DNA from: Citrobacter braakii
Lineage (GTDB): Bacteria; Pseudomonadota; Gammaproteobacteria; Enterobacterales; Enterobacteriaceae
Length of the DNA stretch: 64,000 nt
Direction: 5' to 3'
Assembly: GCF_002075345.1 (NCBI RefSeq)
Contig: NZ_NAEW01000010.1
Location: 54,139-118,138, forward strand
Position 1 is the stretch's first letter. Every line of letters begins with the position of its first letter. The notes beneath the pieces were generated by a model. The model did not search any database. It was not told the origin of the DNA and saw nothing but the letters and a program-made list of their open reading frames with translations. Shown piece after piece: positions 53,864 through 63,883 of this stretch. Position numbers and translations under genes: made by a program.

Positions 53864-54949
53864 ATGAGCTTACTTGCCTCGCTGCGTGACTGGCTAACGG
53901 CGCAACATCTCGATGCGATGCTGCTGTCATCGCGGCAGAATAAACAGCCGCATATGGGGATCTCCAGCGGTTCAGGGTTTGTGTTTATCAGCCATCAAAG
54001 CGCGCATATTCTGGTCGACGCCCGTTACTACACCGATGTTGCCACGCGTACTCAGGGCTATCAGATCCATCTACTTGATGGCGCGCAGACGCTGTATTCA
54101 CGGGTGAATCACATTATTGCTGACGAAAAGCTGCAGACGGTGGGATTTGAAGGCGAGCAGGTAAGCTGGAATACGGTGAATGGATGGTCGGGCAAACTGC
54201 GTGCCCGACTAGTGAGTGCCGTGCCGGATGTGCTCCGGCAGGTAAAAACGGCGCAGGAGATAGCCTGCATTCGCGAAGCCTGCCGGATAGCTGACCTTAG
54301 TGCTGAACATATTCGCCGCTTTATTCAACCTGGTCTCAGTGAGCGCGAAATCGCCGCTGAACTGGAGTGGTACATGCGCACGCTCGGTGCAGACAAACCC
54401 TCTTTTGACACCATTGTCGCCAGCGGCTGGCGCGGCGCGCTGCCGCACGGTAAAGCCAGCGACAAGCGTGTCGAGGCGGGTGAGTTCATCACGCTGGATT
54501 TTGGCGCGCAGTATCAGGGCTATTGTTCGGATATGACGAGAACATTTCGCATCCCAGACGCAAACCAGCCAGCGGAAGAAAGCCCGCTGTTTTCCGTGTA
54601 TCAGATTGTCCTGGCGGCGCAGCGTGCGGCGGTGGCAGCAATTCGACCAGGTCGGCGTTGCCATGAGGTTGACGCCGCAGCCAGGCAGGTCATTACGCTG
54701 GCGGGTTATGGCGATGAGTTTGGTCACAATACCGGACACGCTATCGGCATTGAGGTGCATGAAAATCCCCGTTTTTCCCCCACCGACGCGACGCCTCTGG
54801 CGGCTGGCATGCTGCTCACCGTTGAGCCAGGTATTTATCTGCCGGGGCAGGGAGGCGTGCGTATTGAGGATGTGGTGCTGGTTACGCCAGACGGCGGCGA
54901 GGTGCTCTACACCATGGCGAAGACATTGTTACACACGGGAGAAGCGTAA
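53864..54949 (+). CDS. ypdF: M24 aminopeptidase YpdF
   Basis: YpdF is a metallo-aminopeptidase (methionine/proline-type activity reported in E. coli). The product has 361 residues. The metal ligands of the pita-bread fold are seen in [17 protein letters not shown] (two aspartates), [14 protein letters not shown] (histidine), [12 protein letters not shown] (glutamate) and GVRIEDVVL (glutamate). The ATG at 53864 gives [11 protein letters not shown], equivalent to the E. coli start. It overlaps ypdE by one base. Peptidases beside a PTS suggest a peptide- or amino-acid-linked substrate. Confidence 0.94.
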   Translation: MSLLASLRDWLTAQHLDAMLLSSRQNKQPHMGISSGSGFVFISHQSAHILVDARYYTDVATRTQGYQIHLLDGAQTLYSRVNHIIADEKLQTVGFEGEQVSWNTVNGWSGKLRARLVSAVPDVLRQVKTAQEIACIREACRIADLSAEHIRRFIQPGLSEREIAAELEWYMRTLGADKPSFDTIVASGWRGALPHGKASDKRVEAGEFITLDFGAQYQGYCSDMTRTFRIPDANQPAEESPLFSVYQIVLAAQRAAVAAIRPGRRCHEVDAAARQVITLAGYGDEFGHNTGHAIGIEVHENPRFSPTDATPLAAGMLLTVEPGIYLPGQGGVRIEDVVLVTPDGGEVLYTMAKTLLHTGEA

Positions 54950-55989
54950 TGGACTTATCGCTACTGAAGGCGCTGAGTGAGGCGGACGCGATCGCCTCTT
55001 CAGAACAGGAAGTGCGGCAGATCCTGCTTGAAGAGGCGGATCGTTTGCATAAAGAGGTGCGCTTTGACGGCCTGGGATCGGTGCTGATCCGTCTGAATGA
55101 ATCAACCGGTCCGAAGGTAATGATCTGCGCGCATATGGATGAAGTGGGATTTATCGTGCGCAGTATTTCCAGCGAAGGAGCGATCGATGTATTGCCGGTG
55201 GGCAATGTGCGTATGGCGGCCAGGCAATTGCAGCCAGTGCGGATCACCACCCGTGAAGAGAGCAAAATTCCCGGTCTGCTCGACGGAGAGCGCAGCGGTA
55301 ATGACGTCAGTGCGCTGCAGGTGGACATTGGCGCGCGGTCTTATGACGAGGTACTTCAGGCCGGCGTACGCCCTGGCGATCGCGTCACCTTTGACACGAC
55401 GTTTCAGGTTTTGCCGCACCAGCGAGTCATGGGCAAAGCCTTTGATGATCGACTTGGATGTTATTTGCTGGTGGCGCTGCTGCGCGAATGGCATAACGCC
55501 ATTCTCCCATGCGAGGTCTGGCTGGTGGCCAGTTCCAGTGAAGAAGTGGGACTGCGCGGAGGACAAACAGCAGCACGTGCGGTCGCCCCGGATGTGGCGA
55601 TCGTGCTGGATACCGCCTGCTGGGCCAAAAACTTTGATCATGGTGCGGCCAACCATCGGCAGATTGGTAATGGCCCGATGCTGGTGTTAAGCGATAAATC
55701 GCTGATTGCCTCGCCAAAGCTGACCGCGTGGGTTGAAAGCGTGGCCACCGATGCGGGCATTACCCTGCAGCTTGACATGTTCAGTAACGGCGGCACTGAC
55801 GGCGGGGCGGTGCACGTAAGCGGCACGGGGATCCCCACGGTTGTCATGGGGCCAGCTACGCGGCATGGACACTGCGCGGCATCGATTGCCGACTGCCGTG
55901 ACATCATCCAGACGCAGCAGTTGTTGTCGGCTCTTCTTTCACATCTTACGTGCGAAACCGTGGTTCATCTGACGGATTTCAGGTGCTGA
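54949..55989 (+). CDS. ypdE: M42 aminopeptidase YpdE
   Basis: The product has 346 residues, close to the 345 of E. coli. It is a dinuclear metallo-aminopeptidase of the glutamyl-aminopeptidase/FrvX type. Metal ligands are in [10 protein letters not shown] (about 62-71), [11 protein letters not shown] (about 163-173), [11 protein letters not shown] (about 196-206), and the C-terminal [10 protein letters not shown] region. In E. coli YpdE and YpdF together degrade peptides stepwise. The start overlaps the ypdF stop by one base. Confidence 0.94.
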   Translation: MDLSLLKALSEADAIASSEQEVRQILLEEADRLHKEVRFDGLGSVLIRLNESTGPKVMICAHMDEVGFIVRSISSEGAIDVLPVGNVRMAARQLQPVRITTREESKIPGLLDGERSGNDVSALQVDIGARSYDEVLQAGVRPGDRVTFDTTFQVLPHQRVMGKAFDDRLGCYLLVALLREWHNAILPCEVWLVASSSEEVGLRGGQTAARAVAPDVAIVLDTACWAKNFDHGAANHRQIGNGPMLVLSDKSLIASPKLTAWVESVATDAGITLQLDMFSNGGTDGGAVHVSGTGIPTVVMGPATRHGHCAASIADCRDIIQTQQLLSALLSHLTCETVVHLTDFRC

Positions 55990-56012
55990 TTTCGCGCTAA
56001 TCAGGAGTTGTT

Positions 56013-58508
56013 ATGCTAACGATTCAATTTCTTTGCCCGCTACCCAATGGCCTACATGCGCGTCCGGCGTGGGAGCTGAAAGAGCAGTGCAGCCAGTGGC
56101 AAAGTGAGGTGATATTTCTTAACCATCGCCAGAATGCCAGGGCAGATGCGAAAAGCTCGCTGGCGCTGATTGGCACCGGGACGCTGTTTAATGACAGTTG
56201 TAGCTTAACCATCACCGGTCGCGATGAAGAACAGGCCCGACGAGCGCTAGAGGAGTACCTCCTGCACCGGTTTATTGACAGCGACAGCGTTCAGCCGACG
56301 CCGGCGGAACTGGCGGCGCATCCGTTGCCGCGTTCGCTGATTCGCCTCAACCCAGACCTTCTTTATGGCACCGTGCTTGCAGGGGGCGTAGGGGCGGGTT
56401 CGCTCACGCTTTGGCAGAGCGATAATCTGGAAAGCTATCGCGCGATTGCGCCGAGTGCGGAAGACAATACCCGGCTGGAGCATAGTCTGGCGACGCTTGC
56501 CGAACAGCTCAATCAGCAACTGCGCGAGCGTGAGGGTGAGAGTAAAACTATCCTCAGCGCCCATCTGTCTCTGATTCAGGACGACGAGTTTGCCGGGAAT
56601 ATTCGTCGCTTAATGCTGGAGCAGCATCTGGGGTTAGGGGCGGCGATTATCGCCAATATGGAGCAGGTGTGCGACAAGCTGTCGGCCTCCGGTAGCGATT
56701 ACCTGCGCGAGCGCGTTAGCGATATCCGTGATATCAGCGAACAGCTGCTGCACATCACCTGGCCTGAAAGACGTCCGCGCAATGCGCTGGTGCTGAATAA
56801 GCCGACGATTCTGGTCGCTGAGGATTTGACGCCCAGCCAGTTTTTAAGCCTCAATTTGCAGCATCTGTCAGGCATGATCCTGGAGAAAACAGGGCGCACC
56901 TCGCATACCCTGATCCTCGCTCGCGCGTCGGCTATACCGGTGCTTAGCGGCTTGCCGCTGGAGGCCATTAGCCGCTATGCAGGCCAGCATGCGGTACTGG
57001 ATGCCCGCTGTGGGGTACTGGCCATCAATCCAGACGATGCGGTTCGCGGTTATTACGCGATTGCGCAGAAGCTGGCCGATGAATGCCAGCGGCGGCAGGC
57101 GCTTGATGCCGCCCAGCCCGCGCTGACCAAAGATAATCAGCGTATTGACGTTGCAGCGAATATCGGTACCGCGCTGGAAGCGCCGGGGGCGTTTGCCAAT
57201 GGCGCGGAAGGGATTGGGCTGTTTCGTACTGAAATGCTGTTTATGGACCGCGACAGCGCTCCCGACGAGCAGGAACAGTTTGAAGCCTACCAGCAGGTCT
57301 TATTGGCCGCGGGCGACAAGCCGGTTATCTTTCGCACCATGGATATTGGGGGGGATAAAAATATCCGTTACCTCAATATTCCGCAGGAAGATAATCCGTT
57401 CCTGGGCTACCGCGCGGTGCGAATTTATCCAGAGTTTGCCGGACTGTTTCGCACGCAACTGCGCGCCATCTTACGTGCGGCAACCTTCGGCAATGCGCAA
57501 CTGATGATCCCAATGGTGCACAGCCTTGACCAGATTTTGTGGGTAAAAAGCGAACTGCAAAAAGCGCTGGTGGCACTGAAAGCCGACGGTTTACGCCATG
57601 CTCCGACAATTTCATTGGGGATTATGGTTGAAGTGCCGTCGGTGTGTTACATCATCGACCATTTCTGCGATGAGGTGGATTTCTTCAGTATTGGTTCAAA
57701 CGACATGACCCAGTACCTGTACGCCGTCGATCGTAATAACCCGCGCGTTTCGCCGTTGTACAACCCGATTACGCCGTCGTTCCTGCGAATGTTGCAGCAG
57801 ATTGTCCGCGTGGCGCACGAACGCGGTAAATGGGTGGGCATTTGCGGCGAACTGGGGGGCGAAGGACGCTATTTACCGCTGCTACTGGGCTTAGGACTCG
57901 ACGAGCTGAGCATGAGCAGTCCACGTATTCCGGCGGTGAAAAGTCAGCTTCGTCAACTGGAGGGCCAGGCATGCCGTGAACTCGCCATACGGGCTTGTGA
58001 GTGCCGTAGCGCTCAAGAGATAGAAGATCTGCTAAACCAGTTTGCACCGCAGAAAGACGTGCGTCCGCTACTGGCGCGGGAGAACATCTTTGTTGGTGAA
58101 TCTCTGAGTAACAAAGAGCAGGTGATTCAGTTTCTGTGCGGCAATCTTGGTGTTAATGGGCGAACTGAACATCCGTTTGAGCTGGAGGAAGATATCTGGC
58201 AGCGCGAAGAGATAGTCACCACTGCTGTCGGTTTTGGTGTGGCTATTCCGCACACTAAGTCCCAGTGGATCCGCCATTCCAGCATCAGTATTGCCCGGCT
58301 TGCTCATCCCGTTGACTGGCAGTCAGAGATGGGCGAAGTGGAACTGGTTATCATGCTGACGCTGGGGGCTGATGAAGGCATTAACCACGTGAAGGTCTTC
58401 TCGCAGCTGGCGCGTAAGCTGGTGAACAAGCCGTTCCGCCAGTCGTTGTTTGCCGCTGAAAATGCCGACAGTATTCTCGCGTTGCTGGAGGCGGAACTGA
58501 CGTTTTAA
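56013..58508 (+). CDS. fryA: Multiphosphoryl transfer protein FryA (HPr-EI-EIIA fusion)
   Basis: The product has 831 residues, the same as E. coli, with three modules. The HPr-like domain (1-90) carries the histidine in PNGLHARPAW. The Enzyme I domain (about 115-675) has the active histidine in KTGRTSHTLILARASAIPVL, the [10 protein letters not shown] loop and the catalytic cysteine in WVGICGELGGEG. The EIIA-Fru/Mtl domain (about 685-831) has its histidine in VAIPHTKSQ. FryA can therefore energise FryBC without the general PTS proteins. It ends the five-gene operon. Confidence 0.96.
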   Translation: MLTIQFLCPLPNGLHARPAWELKEQCSQWQSEVIFLNHRQNARADAKSSLALIGTGTLFNDSCSLTITGRDEEQARRALEEYLLHRFIDSDSVQPTPAELAAHPLPRSLIRLNPDLLYGTVLAGGVGAGSLTLWQSDNLESYRAIAPSAEDNTRLEHSLATLAEQLNQQLREREGESKTILSAHLSLIQDDEFAGNIRRLMLEQHLGLGAAIIANMEQVCDKLSASGSDYLRERVSDIRDISEQLLHITWPERRPRNALVLNKPTILVAEDLTPSQFLSLNLQHLSGMILEKTGRTSHTLILARASAIPVLSGLPLEAISRYAGQHAVLDARCGVLAINPDDAVRGYYAIAQKLADECQRRQALDAAQPALTKDNQRIDVAANIGTALEAPGAFANGAEGIGLFRTEMLFMDRDSAPDEQEQFEAYQQVLLAAGDKPVIFRTMDIGGDKNIRYLNIPQEDNPFLGYRAVRIYPEFAGLFRTQLRAILRAATFGNAQLMIPMVHSLDQILWVKSELQKALVALKADGLRHAPTISLGIMVEVPSVCYIIDHFCDEVDFFSIGSNDMTQYLYAVDRNNPRVSPLYNPITPSFLRMLQQIVRVAHERGKWVGICGELGGEGRYLPLLLGLGLDELSMSSPRIPAVKSQLRQLEGQACRELAIRACECRSAQEIEDLLNQFAPQKDVRPLLARENIFVGESLSNKEQVIQFLCGNLGVNGRTEHPFELEEDIWQREEIVTTAVGFGVAIPHTKSQWIRHSSISIARLAHPVDWQSEMGEVELVIMLTLGADEGINHVKVFSQLARKLVNKPFRQSLFAAENADSILALLEAELTF

Positions 58509-58873
58509 GCTTCATTGAAAGAGTGCTCTCCAGCCTGCGACGATCTGGTTGCAGGCTGGATGAACGCGACCGGAAAGCGACATCATCAATGTGGCGCGTT
58601 TGGCACCGGCAGTTTCCCGGCTCTTAAGAGCGTCATTTCTTGCTTACAGAGCAGAACCACCGCCTGGCGAGCTTTAACACGGCGGGAGGTAAGGGCTCTT
58701 TTCACGGTCTGACGATCCGCACCTGATTCCAGCATCTGAAAACACATCAGGGAGAGTGCACGTCTGTTTTTCATCGCATATTCACTTTATTGAGTAAGCC
58801 TGCAGGGGGAGCTACATGCCGTTATTTTACAACGATGCAAACGGATATTACTAACCTGTTGGTGTTGTCTCAC
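58509..58873. other. Intergenic region between fryA and ypdC
   Basis: No recognised gene lies between these convergent ends. A 62-codon minus-strand frame is listed separately as a possible small gene. I saw no convincing intrinsic terminator. Confidence 0.5.
58586..58774 (-). CDS. Possible small basic protein, unknown
   Basis: The frame has 62 codons starting MKNRRALSLMCFQ and is rich in Arg/Lys (SRRVKARQAVVLL). Upstream there is only a weak GTGA-type ribosome-binding site. No family is recognised and no operon supports it. It is a candidate only because the interval is otherwise empty and the composition is protein-like. Confidence 0.3.
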   Translation of the reverse strand: MKNRRALSLMCFQMLESGADRQTVKRALTSRRVKARQAVVLLCKQEMTLLRAGKLPVPNAPH

Positions 58874-59737
58874 TTAACGTGCTGACTGAAAACGTACGCT
58901 GTACTCTCCCGGCGTCAGGCCAAACTGACGCCGGAACAGGCGGCAGAAATAATTACTGTCCTGATACCCGCACCGCTGTGCGACTTCGCTAATCGACAGA
59001 TGGTATTTCTGTAAGATGATGCGCGCCTTCGCCATTCTGACCCACCGCAGGTACTCGATGAACCCCATGGTGCCGTGCTGGGCAAACACTTTTGACAGGT
59101 GGTTGGGCGTGATATTAAAAAACTGCGCTACGCTTTCCCGGGTCAGCGGTTGGGCATAGTTATCCTGCACCCAGTTACACATACTGTGATAGAGAAATTC
59201 AGCGCGCGGACGCTCTGTGTCAGGGCGGGTATTCACCACGCTACGACACAGATGCAGCAGGCTAAGCACCAGCGGCTGAATAATATCCTGGGCCTGAGGA
59301 GAGCGGCTTAAATGGGTTAATGCGGTGAGCATCGCCTCGCCTTCGCCGCGCTGCGGATGTGGTAACTCAATACGGCGGATAGGACGTAACAGCGATGCCG
59401 TTCGATTATCGTAAAAAGAGAGCCCCAGCCAGGCCGGAGAAAACACCAGACTCAGTAGCATCACGGGTTTATCGCTGCCGGGCAAATTCGCCGCTTTCGC
59501 CGGGATAAACAGCATGTCGCCTTCAGGTAGACTATGCTGCTGTTTTTCCAGTTGATTACTGTATTCGCCACGCAGCACGATATCGAGGCGCGGAAGGTCA
59601 ATACACAAACTGCCGGACGGAAACGTGGGGGGATGGGTCGCGAACCACACGCGGCCAAGACGCTGCGGGTTCAATACCAGGCCGCTGAACAGATCGGCGA
59701 AAAACTGTTGGTCTGCGGGGAGGCCTGGCTCTTTCAT
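58874..59737 (-). CDS. ypdC: AraC-family regulator YpdC
   Basis: The product has 287 residues, close to E. coli YpdC. The N-terminal half is a cupin-like sensing domain. The C-terminal AraC DNA-binding domain (from about 190) contains LTRESVAQFFNITPNHLSKV and the second motif ISEVAQRCGYQDSNYFCRLF. It is the last gene of ypdA-ypdB-ypdC with a 15-base gap to ypdB. Targets are not established. The neighbouring fry operon, with an AraC-style direct repeat, is a plausible one. Confidence 0.93.
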   Translation of the reverse strand: MKEPGLPADQQFFADLFSGLVLNPQRLGRVWFATHPPTFPSGSLCIDLPRLDIVLRGEYSNQLEKQQHSLPEGDMLFIPAKAANLPGSDKPVMLLSLVFSPAWLGLSFYDNRTASLLRPIRRIELPHPQRGEGEAMLTALTHLSRSPQAQDIIQPLVLSLLHLCRSVVNTRPDTERPRAEFLYHSMCNWVQDNYAQPLTRESVAQFFNITPNHLSKVFAQHGTMGFIEYLRWVRMAKARIILQKYHLSISEVAQRCGYQDSNYFCRLFRRQFGLTPGEYSVRFQSAR

Positions 59738-59752
59738 CGCTCTTTCTCTGCG

Positions 59753-60487
59753 CTATAAGTGCATTAACTGCCTGAACTCTTTCACTTTACTCCGACTCAC
59801 CGGGATTTCAAATTCCAGATCTTTTAAGCGCAAAATGTAGGTGTTGTTAAACCAGGGTTCGATCTCGCGGATTTTATTCAGATTCACACAGAACGAGCGG
59901 TGGCAGCGGAAGAAATGCAAAGCAGGCAATTTGCTGCAAAATTCAGTGATGTTCATCGGCATCACGTACGATTCGCGCCGGGTGTAGACAAACGTCATCT
60001 TTTCATGGGCTTCTGCGTAGTAGATGTCGTTGATCGGGGTCACGATGATCCGCTCATCTTTGATCAGATTGATCGTATCGTTTTCGCGGGTCACCTGACT
60101 GGCAGGCGAGGTTCCCGTTTGCTGTTGCTGCCAGGCTGCTTCCAGCTTTTGCAGCATGCCGACGATGCGTGATTCCTGATACGGCTTCAGGATGTAGTCA
60201 AAAGCCTCCAGTTCAAAGGCTTCAACAGCGTGCTCTTTCCACGCGGTAATAAAGACAATAAAGGGCTTGTGCGCGAACTGGCTGATGTTTTGCGCCAACA
60301 GGACGCCATCCAGCGAGGGAATATTGATATCCAGAAAAATGGCGTCAACGCGGTTGTGCTGGAGATATTTCAGCACGTCCAGACCGTCGTCAAATGTGCC
60401 GACAATCTCCATCTGGCTGTGCTCTTTTATCAGCCAGCTAAGTTCCTGTTGGGCCAGGAATTCATCTTCAACAATGATGACTTTCAC
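59753..60487 (-). CDS. ypdB: LytTR-type response regulator YpdB
   Basis: The product has 244 residues. The receiver domain (1-120) has the acidic pocket IIVEDEF and the phospho-accepting D53 in FLDINIPS, with the lysine in LKPYQES (about 104). The LytTR DNA-binding domain occupies about 140-244. In E. coli YpdB with YpdA forms a pyruvate-responsive system that activates yhjX. The gene follows ypdA by 14 bases. Confidence 0.95.
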   Translation of the reverse strand: MKVIIVEDEFLAQQELSWLIKEHSQMEIVGTFDDGLDVLKYLQHNRVDAIFLDINIPSLDGVLLAQNISQFAHKPFIVFITAWKEHAVEAFELEAFDYILKPYQESRIVGMLQKLEAAWQQQQTGTSPASQVTRENDTINLIKDERIIVTPINDIYYAEAHEKMTFVYTRRESYVMPMNITEFCSKLPALHFFRCHRSFCVNLNKIREIEPWFNNTYILRLKDLEFEIPVSRSKVKEFRQLMHL

Positions 60488-60501
60488 GACTTCACTCCTG
60501 G

Positions 60502-62199
60502 TTAAAGCAACAATGTGGCCGGTGCGGCTGCGGGCGAGTGCTGATTAGGCACATAAAAGGCAATCTCTGTGCCTGGCTCCAGACGGCGGATATGGAGGCC
60601 CTCGCCGTAGAGCAGCTTAACGCGATGATGCACATTTAACAGACCAATTTTATTGCCCGGCATTTCATTGGATTCGACCCGTTCAATCACTTTTGGATCG
60701 ATGCCGTGGCCCGTATCCCGCACGGCAATCCGTACCCGATTACCGCACTCCGCAACGCTGATGGTGACCACCCCTTTTCCTTTGCAGGGTTGAATCCCAT
60801 GGACGATAGCGTTCTCTACCAGCGGCTGAATCAGCAGGCTGGGAATATAACAGCTTACCTCTTCATCGATATCATAAATAACCGTCAGCTTGTCGCCAAA
60901 ACGGGCCTGTTCGATGGCGATGTAATCCTTGATTTGATATAGCTCTTTTTTGATGTCGATCTGCTCATCGTCTTTTAATTCAATATTATAGCGAAGATAG
61001 CGCGATAAATTAAAAATCAGCTGGCGCGCAGTGTCTGGATTCAGCCGCACCGACGATGAAATTGCGTTCAGGGCGTTAAACAGGAAATGGGGATTTATTT
61101 TACTTTGTAGCGCACGCAGCTCTGCCTTATTTGCCATTTCGCGTAGCTGCTCCGCCCGGGAGACTTCCAGCTGAGTCGAGATAATTTGCGACAGGCCGAT
61201 GGCCATTTCTTGTAGCGAGGAGGTTATCTGGTGGGCGTGACAGTAGTAGATTTTTAGCGTACCGGTGACAACACCTTTCTCCCAAAGCGGAATCACCAGC
61301 ATGGAGTGTATTTCCGGCGTACGGTGCGCTTCATCATTGTTTTTAATGATGATTTTTCCGTAATTGATCGCCTGTTGCGTAGTCGGACTGACGAAATCAT
61401 CATTATCGCGGTAGTTAAGTTCACCCACGCCAACGTAGGCCAGCACGTGCTGGGTGTTGGTAATAGCGACGGCATCAGCATGGATATCATGGCGAATAAT
61501 TTCGCACACCTGGCGAAGCGATTCGCTATTGACCTGGCGAAAAAGCGGCAGAGTTTTGTTGGCGATATCCAGAGCCAGCTTAGCCTGCTTCGCGGCGCTG
61601 GCTTCTTTCTCGCCTTCCACGCTTTGCACAAGCATGACGATAAAACCAATGCAGACACTACCAAGAATCATTGGGATGCCGATCTTCGAGACGATATCCA
61701 GCCCCAGTTCGGTGGTGGGCGCCCAGGCGACGACGAGGATCATGGTCAGAGATTCGCACAGCATTCCGCCTAAAATACCCGCACGCCAGTGCTGCGCTTT
61801 GGGGATCCTACGGTTGATCCAGCCGGCAATGCAGCCTGCCAGAATGCTGGTGATAAAGCAGGGCAGGGCGGTTACGCCGCCGATGTCGATCAGGTAGCGG
61901 TGGGTGCCCGCGATCAGGCCTGTAATGATACCGACCCAGGGACCGAACAGAATTCCCCCTGACATGACGGCGATAATACGTACGTTAACCAGTGAGCCTT
62001 CTACCGGTACGCCGGACCAGGTACTGAACAGGGCAAACATTGAGAAAATCGCGGTAACGGCGAGCAGCTCTTTCGGGGAGTGGGCTGACTTGTGCAACAG
62101 TTCGCGAAACAGGCGGATACGAATCAGGAAAAACAGACAGAACAGCATCAGCGCTGCCCGGTCGAATACCGCCAGCAGCATATTGAATATTTCGTGCAC
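60502..62199 (-). CDS. ypdA: Sensor histidine kinase YpdA
   Basis: The product has 565 residues from a GTG at 62199 ([14 protein letters not shown]), which matches E. coli. An upstream ATG at 62262 adds 21 unconserved residues. The N-terminal 5TM-LYT membrane domain (about 1-205) is followed by a GAF-like domain (about 230-340). The LytS-type kinase region has the phosphorylated histidine in [16 protein letters not shown], and the C-terminal ATPase has VENAIVHG and the RDTGHGIDP loop. It senses extracellular pyruvate in E. coli and pairs with YpdB. Confidence 0.95.
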   Translation of the reverse strand: MHEIFNMLLAVFDRAALMLFCLFFLIRIRLFRELLHKSAHSPKELLAVTAIFSMFALFSTWSGVPVEGSLVNVRIIAVMSGGILFGPWVGIITGLIAGTHRYLIDIGGVTALPCFITSILAGCIAGWINRRIPKAQHWRAGILGGMLCESLTMILVVAWAPTTELGLDIVSKIGIPMILGSVCIGFIVMLVQSVEGEKEASAAKQAKLALDIANKTLPLFRQVNSESLRQVCEIIRHDIHADAVAITNTQHVLAYVGVGELNYRDNDDFVSPTTQQAINYGKIIIKNNDEAHRTPEIHSMLVIPLWEKGVVTGTLKIYYCHAHQITSSLQEMAIGLSQIISTQLEVSRAEQLREMANKAELRALQSKINPHFLFNALNAISSSVRLNPDTARQLIFNLSRYLRYNIELKDDEQIDIKKELYQIKDYIAIEQARFGDKLTVIYDIDEEVSCYIPSLLIQPLVENAIVHGIQPCKGKGVVTISVAECGNRVRIAVRDTGHGIDPKVIERVESNEMPGNKIGLLNVHHRVKLLYGEGLHIRRLEPGTEIAFYVPNQHSPAAAPATLLL

Positions 62200-62586
62200 G
62201 GGTGACTCTTGCGCAAGGGTTAAACCTCTATGATAGGTAACCTGAGGCTGGATGACCAGCACACCCGCAGCCTGTAGCTAATGGGGAAAAACCTTAATAT
62301 TAAAAGGGGATTGTTGCATGATTGTTGTATTTACAATGCCTGTCCTGTCAACGGAGCGCGCAAAGTAATATGTTTAACAATAAAATGTTAAATGGTGGTA
62401 ATTTTAAGCGGAGTGTGAAAAATTTTATTTCCTCATTTTTTCTGGCTATTCCTCTTTTACCTCAATAAAAAATATTTTGTTTTGCCTCTCGACAGAAGGA
62501 AATTATTCAGGCTATTTTCTAAACGTGCCACCATCGTGGCAGCGTCGCTCGGACGGTCCGGGCGCTAACGTTAATCTGAGGATATT
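62200..62586. promoter_or_regulatory. ypdA-alaC divergent region
   Basis: AT-rich DNA in the middle carries promoters for both sides. A 6-pair hairpin TGCCAC-CATC-GTGGCA lies at 62526-62541 in the alaC leader. A 17-codon frame at 62415-62468 begins GTG after GCGGAG and encodes a hydrophobic peptide. E. coli has a tiny membrane protein gene (ypdK) in this area, but this peptide does not resemble it. I assign no gene. Confidence 0.4.
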
Positions 62587-63825
62587 ATGGCTGACTCCCG
62601 CCCTGAACGTCGCTTTACGCGTATTGATCGCCTTCCCCCTTACGTTTTTAACATTACTGCTGAACTGAAGATGGCTGCGCGTCGGCGCGGCGAAGATATT
62701 ATCGATTTCAGCATGGGGAACCCGGATGGGGCCACGCCTCCTCACATTGTCGAAAAACTCTGTACCGTGGCGCAGCGCCCGGATACGCACGGTTACTCCA
62801 CCTCGCGCGGCATTCCGCGTCTGCGTCGGGCGATTTCCCGTTGGTACCAGGAACGCTATGACGTTGAGATCGATCCGGAATCCGAAGCGATTGTGACGAT
62901 TGGCTCGAAAGAAGGATTGGCGCACCTGATGCTGGCCACGCTGGATCACGGCGATACGGTCCTCGTACCGAACCCGAGTTATCCGATCCATATTTATGGC
63001 GCGGTGATTGCCGGCGCGCAGGTACGCTCAGTGCCGCTGGTCGAAGGCGTCGATTTCTTTAATGAGCTGGAGCGCGCGATTCGCGAAAGCTACCCGAAAC
63101 CGAAGATGATGATCTTAGGTTTTCCTTCCAACCCGACTGCGCAGTGCGTCGAGCTGGGGTTCTTCGAAAAAGTTGTGGCCCTGGCTAAACGCTATGACGT
63201 GCTGGTGGTTCATGACCTGGCCTATGCCGATATCGTCTACGATGGCTGGAAAGCGCCGTCGATTATGGAGGTACCGGGCGCTCGTGATGTCGCGGTGGAG
63301 TTTTTCACCCTATCGAAAAGCTACAACATGGCGGGCTGGCGTATCGGTTTTATGGTAGGTAACAAAACGCTGGTGAACGCGCTGGCTCGAATTAAGAGCT
63401 ATCACGATTACGGAACCTTTACTCCGTTGCAGGTTGCAGCAATCGCCGCGCTGGAAGGCGATCAGCAGTGCGTGCGGGATATTGCTGAGCAATATAAACG
63501 TCGTCGAGATGTGCTGGTTAAGGGGCTGCATGAAGCCGGGTGGATGGTCGAGATGCCCAAGGCCTCGATGTACGTTTGGGCGAAAATCCCAGAGCAATAC
63601 GCCGCGATGGGATCACTTGAATTTGCCAAGAAACTGCTGAACGAGGCGAAGGTATGCGTTTCGCCGGGGATTGGTTTTGGTGATTATGGTGATACGCACG
63701 TGCGCTTTGCGTTAATTGAAAACCGCGACCGTACCCGCCAGGCGATCCGTGGCATCAAAGCAATGTTCCGCGCCGATGGCTTACTGCCTGCCAGTGCAAA
63801 ATCGGCCACTGAAAGTACCGACTAA
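62587..63825 (+). CDS. alaC: Glutamate-pyruvate aminotransferase AlaC
   Basis: AlaC is a PLP-dependent aminotransferase making alanine from pyruvate and glutamate. The product has 412 residues, equal to E. coli. Fold type I features are [13 protein letters not shown] (about 42-54), the [13 protein letters not shown] region binding the PLP ring (about 210-222) and the Schiff-base lysine in [14 protein letters not shown] (about 241-254). It is divergent from the pyruvate-sensing ypdA, an association that makes metabolic sense. A strong terminator follows. Confidence 0.97.
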   Translation: MADSRPERRFTRIDRLPPYVFNITAELKMAARRRGEDIIDFSMGNPDGATPPHIVEKLCTVAQRPDTHGYSTSRGIPRLRRAISRWYQERYDVEIDPESEAIVTIGSKEGLAHLMLATLDHGDTVLVPNPSYPIHIYGAVIAGAQVRSVPLVEGVDFFNELERAIRESYPKPKMMILGFPSNPTAQCVELGFFEKVVALAKRYDVLVVHDLAYADIVYDGWKAPSIMEVPGARDVAVEFFTLSKSYNMAGWRIGFMVGNKTLVNALARIKSYHDYGTFTPLQVAAIAALEGDQQCVRDIAEQYKRRRDVLVKGLHEAGWMVEMPKASMYVWAKIPEQYAAMGSLEFAKKLLNEAKVCVSPGIGFGDYGDTHVRFALIENRDRTRQAIRGIKAMFRADGLLPASAKSATESTD

Positions 63826-63846
63826 CAACACGTTTCCCCAAAAGCA

Positions 63847-63875
63847 AACAGGAGCCATCAGGCTCCTGTTTTTTT
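63847..63875 (+). terminator. alaC terminator
   Basis: A perfect 10-pair stem (AACAGGAGCC / GGCTCCTGTT, ATCA loop) runs into a T-tract 21 bases after the stop. Confidence 0.9.
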
Positions 63876-63883
63876 GTGCACAG

